Positions 61,532 to 64,000 of a stretch of 64,000 nt of DNA are shown one piece after another; position 1 is the first letter of the stretch, and each line of letters begins with the position of its first letter. The DNA comes from Mesocentrotus franciscanus (taxonomy: Eukaryota > Echinodermata > Echinoidea > Camarodonta > Strongylocentrotidae): positions 51,363,271 to 51,427,270 of the forward strand of contig CP137666.1 of NCBI GenBank assembly GCA_037976565.1. Reading direction: 5' to 3'. The position numbers were made by a program, and so were the translations under genes. The notes under the pieces were generated by a model. The model was not told the origin of the DNA. It ran no database searches and saw nothing but the letters and a program-made list of their open reading frames with translations.

Positions 61532-62710
61532 AGTCTCCAAATTTGTTTCTCTCAAGCAATTAAAAAAAAGACACTAAGGCAAGGCCCTCTTCTTTTGGCC
61601 AATGTAAGTTAAAAGTTCCCTTCCACCCCATTAATATTTTTCATTTTTACATAGGCTTTTGATCTGTTTTGAATCCAATAGCAATCAAAAATGTGTGTAT
61701 ATTATTCATTTTCACAATGTACAAATGTGGAAAATATATATATTCATAATAAAATATCAAGAATTTATATCTTCATTATTCTTGTATTCCATAGTTCATA
61801 CAGCAGTGTTGTGTATATATTTGACATTCAGCAGACTAGTAAGGTTTGTAGGGTTGGGTAAAAAAACAACAGCACAAGAATTGATTGGAATGTTTGGTTC
61901 AACACCTTTTAGGCTGGCAATGAGCCTTTGGTAAATTAATGACATCTGAGATTAGGAGATTCGGAAGATGCCATGAACAGGAGACCCACTTATTTTTCTA
62001 GTCTGTTCTATTGCCTTTTATATCTACCGGTATTTCTTTTATTTTTTATACCTGTGAACAACTATTTAGAAGGTCAAGTTGAGTACTTAATGGAACATAC
62101 CTATTGTTTCATGTAACCAAACATTGTCACATCAGTACAAAGAGAAAAAGCACAAGGAAGATGGTATATCTTTGGTGATTTTATAATTTTTCTTTCATTT
62201 TCATGATGGATTTACTCATCTTAGAGGTTTTACTTAAATACAGTTTAGTGACTAAACCAACAAAACTTTTTTTCTTCTCATTATGCTCATTCATGATTAT
62301 ATATACTTTTACACACCATCTCAACAATAAAAAAGTGAGATATCGATCAAATCTATAGAAACAAAATAGCCAGGGATTAAACGAACACACTATTCCTTGA
62401 GATCCCTATACGTCGGGAATGGTGAAATACTATTACCCACCAAAATGAGATAATTAATGCGTATCTTCATCTTCCAATGACCACAAAAAAGTTAGCTCAG
62501 ATGGCACAAATGAAAATTACGTAAACCAAGAGACCGCATTCCATGTACATGTACAACATTTAAGAGAATCACAAAATCTTTTGAAAATGGAAGCTAAGTG
62601 CTACTCGTTATGACATCGTAATGACATCAGTACAGGCAATGAAGTTCAGATTTTCAATAAAAAAAGAGAGTTGTGATCACGTTGGGATTTCATACGAAAT
62701 GTAATCACAT
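61532..62710. other. Gene-free stretch
   Basis: AT-rich, with no coding signal on either strand and no recognised repeat. It may contain further 3' UTR of the minus-strand gene to its right. Confidence 0.4.
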
Positions 62711-62716
62711 GTTTAA
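62711..62716 (-). terminator. Candidate poly(A) signal of the minus-strand gene
   Basis: TTTAAT on the plus strand is ATTAAA on the minus strand, about 290 bases after the stop codon. An AATAAA also overlaps 62996-63001, only a few bases after the stop, which would make an unusually short UTR. Confidence 0.35.
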
Positions 62717-63002
62717 TTTCAGGCAACGCTCTTCAAAATTGAACACCTTATAATGAATAAAATCCAATTCGAACTAAAATTAAGAGGTGCACATATTCAG
62801 GGGAAAATTCATGGCCATGTGAATCATAGTGACCTTTAAATATTGATTAAAGTTAATAAATTATGATTCACAATTCTGCCATGTGAACACGTTGGTGTGC
62901 TGGAAGCTAGGTTTGATATATATTTCCCCTTTGCTTTTCCTACTCTTTCTCTGCTAAAATCACACCAGATCCCGTACTATTCATCATCAGACCCTTTTAT
63001 TA

Positions 63003-64000
63003 TTATGCTTTTGCTATTTTAGCCTTGATACGATATGGTATAGTTTGCAGGGGTGGCGGAATCTTCTTCAGATGGGGAGGTTGTCTCAGCATGATCTGGG
63101 GTGGTTTGCCCAAACTAGTTGGCTTCTTCTTACTCCGTATCTGCTTTGCCTTTTGCCTCATTGTGGAATTGTGCTCTTCGTACTGCTTGGGCAGCTCAAA
63201 CATGGAGAAAGTAAAAGCATTTGTCAGTCGTACGTGGAAAGTCTGACGAAGAAACTCAACCTGTCTTTTGTGCTGCTGCAATATTTTGTTGACTGAACCA
63301 GGCATGCTCTCTGTGGCACCACGTATACGATTTGACGAACGATAGGCCAAAGATGTTCCAGATCGGTAGATGCTACGTGATGGTTGCAACGGGCCTTTCA
63401 TCAAGACATGCGAGGAAACCTTTGAAGCTGGAAGAGTGACTTCATCGCAGCTTACTGGCAACGTGGATACTTGAACTATGTTTGACTCCTTTGTGAAAAA
63501 GATGGGTTCAGGTGACTTACTTTGCTCACTGGAGAAAGTTTGCACCACTGGTGTGGATTCTGGAGGTGGTGATGATGTGCTCCGTAAATGGCTAGGTGAA
63601 GTAGAATATGTGATTCGGTAGGTTGGCTCTTTATCTGAAGGCAGTAGAGACGGCGGCAATAGCGGCGGGGAAAATGGAGGATCTATGGTCAGTTTGAATT
63701 CCGAGTATTTCCTAAGAAGGTCTGCAGGAGATTGGCTTAGATCGTTGACATCATTTGCCTGATTTGATTTAACTTCTGGACCGAAATCTGCAGATGTTGC
63801 CGCACTTGCTCGTCCATTCTCAGAAGCACCTGTCACTTCGATCGTCTTTTCTAATTTGCTCTCTCTTTGTGTTCTTTCCATCGGGGGAAGTGCATATGCT
63901 CGGTCTGAGGGACTCGGTTCAGGAAGGCTGATGGACAAGCTGTCTGATCCTTGTGCTGATGATGTGTATTGAGCCTTAGAATTCGCTTCACGTTTTCCCT
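63003..64000 (-). CDS. Unrecognised Pro/Ser-rich protein, last coding exon, partial
   Basis: The frame is open from the window edge to the stop at 63003-63005 (about 331 codons). It has no ATG that looks like a start, so this is the 3' part of a larger protein. The N-terminal two-thirds is low-complexity and rich in Ser, Pro and Thr (for example PPFSPPLLPPSLLPSDKEP) and probably disordered. About 110 residues from the end is an ordered-looking, helix-prone block, SVNKILQQHKRQVEFLRQ then FHVRLTNAFTFSMFELPKQY. The tail is basic and Pro-rich (KKKPTSLGKPPQIMLRQPP). Length, steady codon use and the conserved-looking block support a real gene. I do not recognise the family. It is convergent with DALRD3. 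Confidence 0.7.
   Translation of the reverse strand, partial: GKREANSKAQYTSSAQGSDSLSISLPEPSPSDRAYALPPMERTQRESKLEKTIEVTGASENGRASAATSADFGPEVKSNQANDVNDLSQSPADLLRKYSEFKLTIDPPFSPPLLPPSLLPSDKEPTYRITYSTSPSHLRSTSSPPPESTPVVQTFSSEQSKSPEPIFFTKESNIVQVSTLPVSCDEVTLPASKVSSHVLMKGPLQPSRSIYRSGTSLAYRSSNRIRGATESMPGSVNKILQQHKRQVEFLRQTFHVRLTNAFTFSMFELPKQYEEHNSTMRQKAKQIRSKKKPTSLGKPPQIMLRQPPHLKKIPPPLQTIPYRIKAKIAKA

Overview
This is a window of AT-rich, intron-containing animal nuclear DNA. The gene models, the mix of short DNA transposons, foldback elements and tRNA-derived SINEs, and the protein sequences point to a marine deuterostome invertebrate. A sea urchin or related echinoderm is the best guess; this is inference, as no species-diagnostic sequence was compared. 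Three protein-coding loci can be supported. Most of the rest is non-coding and repeat-rich, and most open frames in it look like chance or low-complexity products.

Layout. 1-2110 has no gene and looks like the distal 3' UTR of a plus-strand gene lying to the left, with three UGUAAAUA Pumilio-type sites near its end. 2687-3066 is a MITE. 5935-6142 is a promoter-like CCAAT/GC-box cluster with no recognisable gene. 7140-9968 is a complete 2.8-kb foldback transposon (FB1) made of palindromic ~20-bp repeats. At 10517-12505 lies klf15, with a TATA/initiator promoter, a 5'-UTR intron, a tiny upstream ORF and a single coding exon of 465 codons. From 12.5 to 51.2 kb I see no gene. This stretch holds hAT-like, TTAA-flanked and other MITEs, segmental duplications, microsatellites and two copies of a second foldback family (FB2, 45130-46878 and 48918-49611).

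51356-60330 is a complete ten-exon DALRD3 gene (600 aa after splicing), a relative of the arginyl-tRNA synthetase anticodon-binding domain that acts in tRNA m3C modification. Its introns carry a Tc1/mariner-type MITE, SINEs and a short hairpin repeat. Tail-to-tail with it, 63003-64000 on the minus strand is the last coding exon of an unrecognised Pro/Ser-rich protein that runs off the window.

The three genes show no evident functional link. The most unusual content is structural: two unrelated foldback families with tandem arrays and 8-bp target duplications, a family of four ~60-80-bp hairpins scattered over the window, and a perfect 18-bp stem in the DALRD3 leader.
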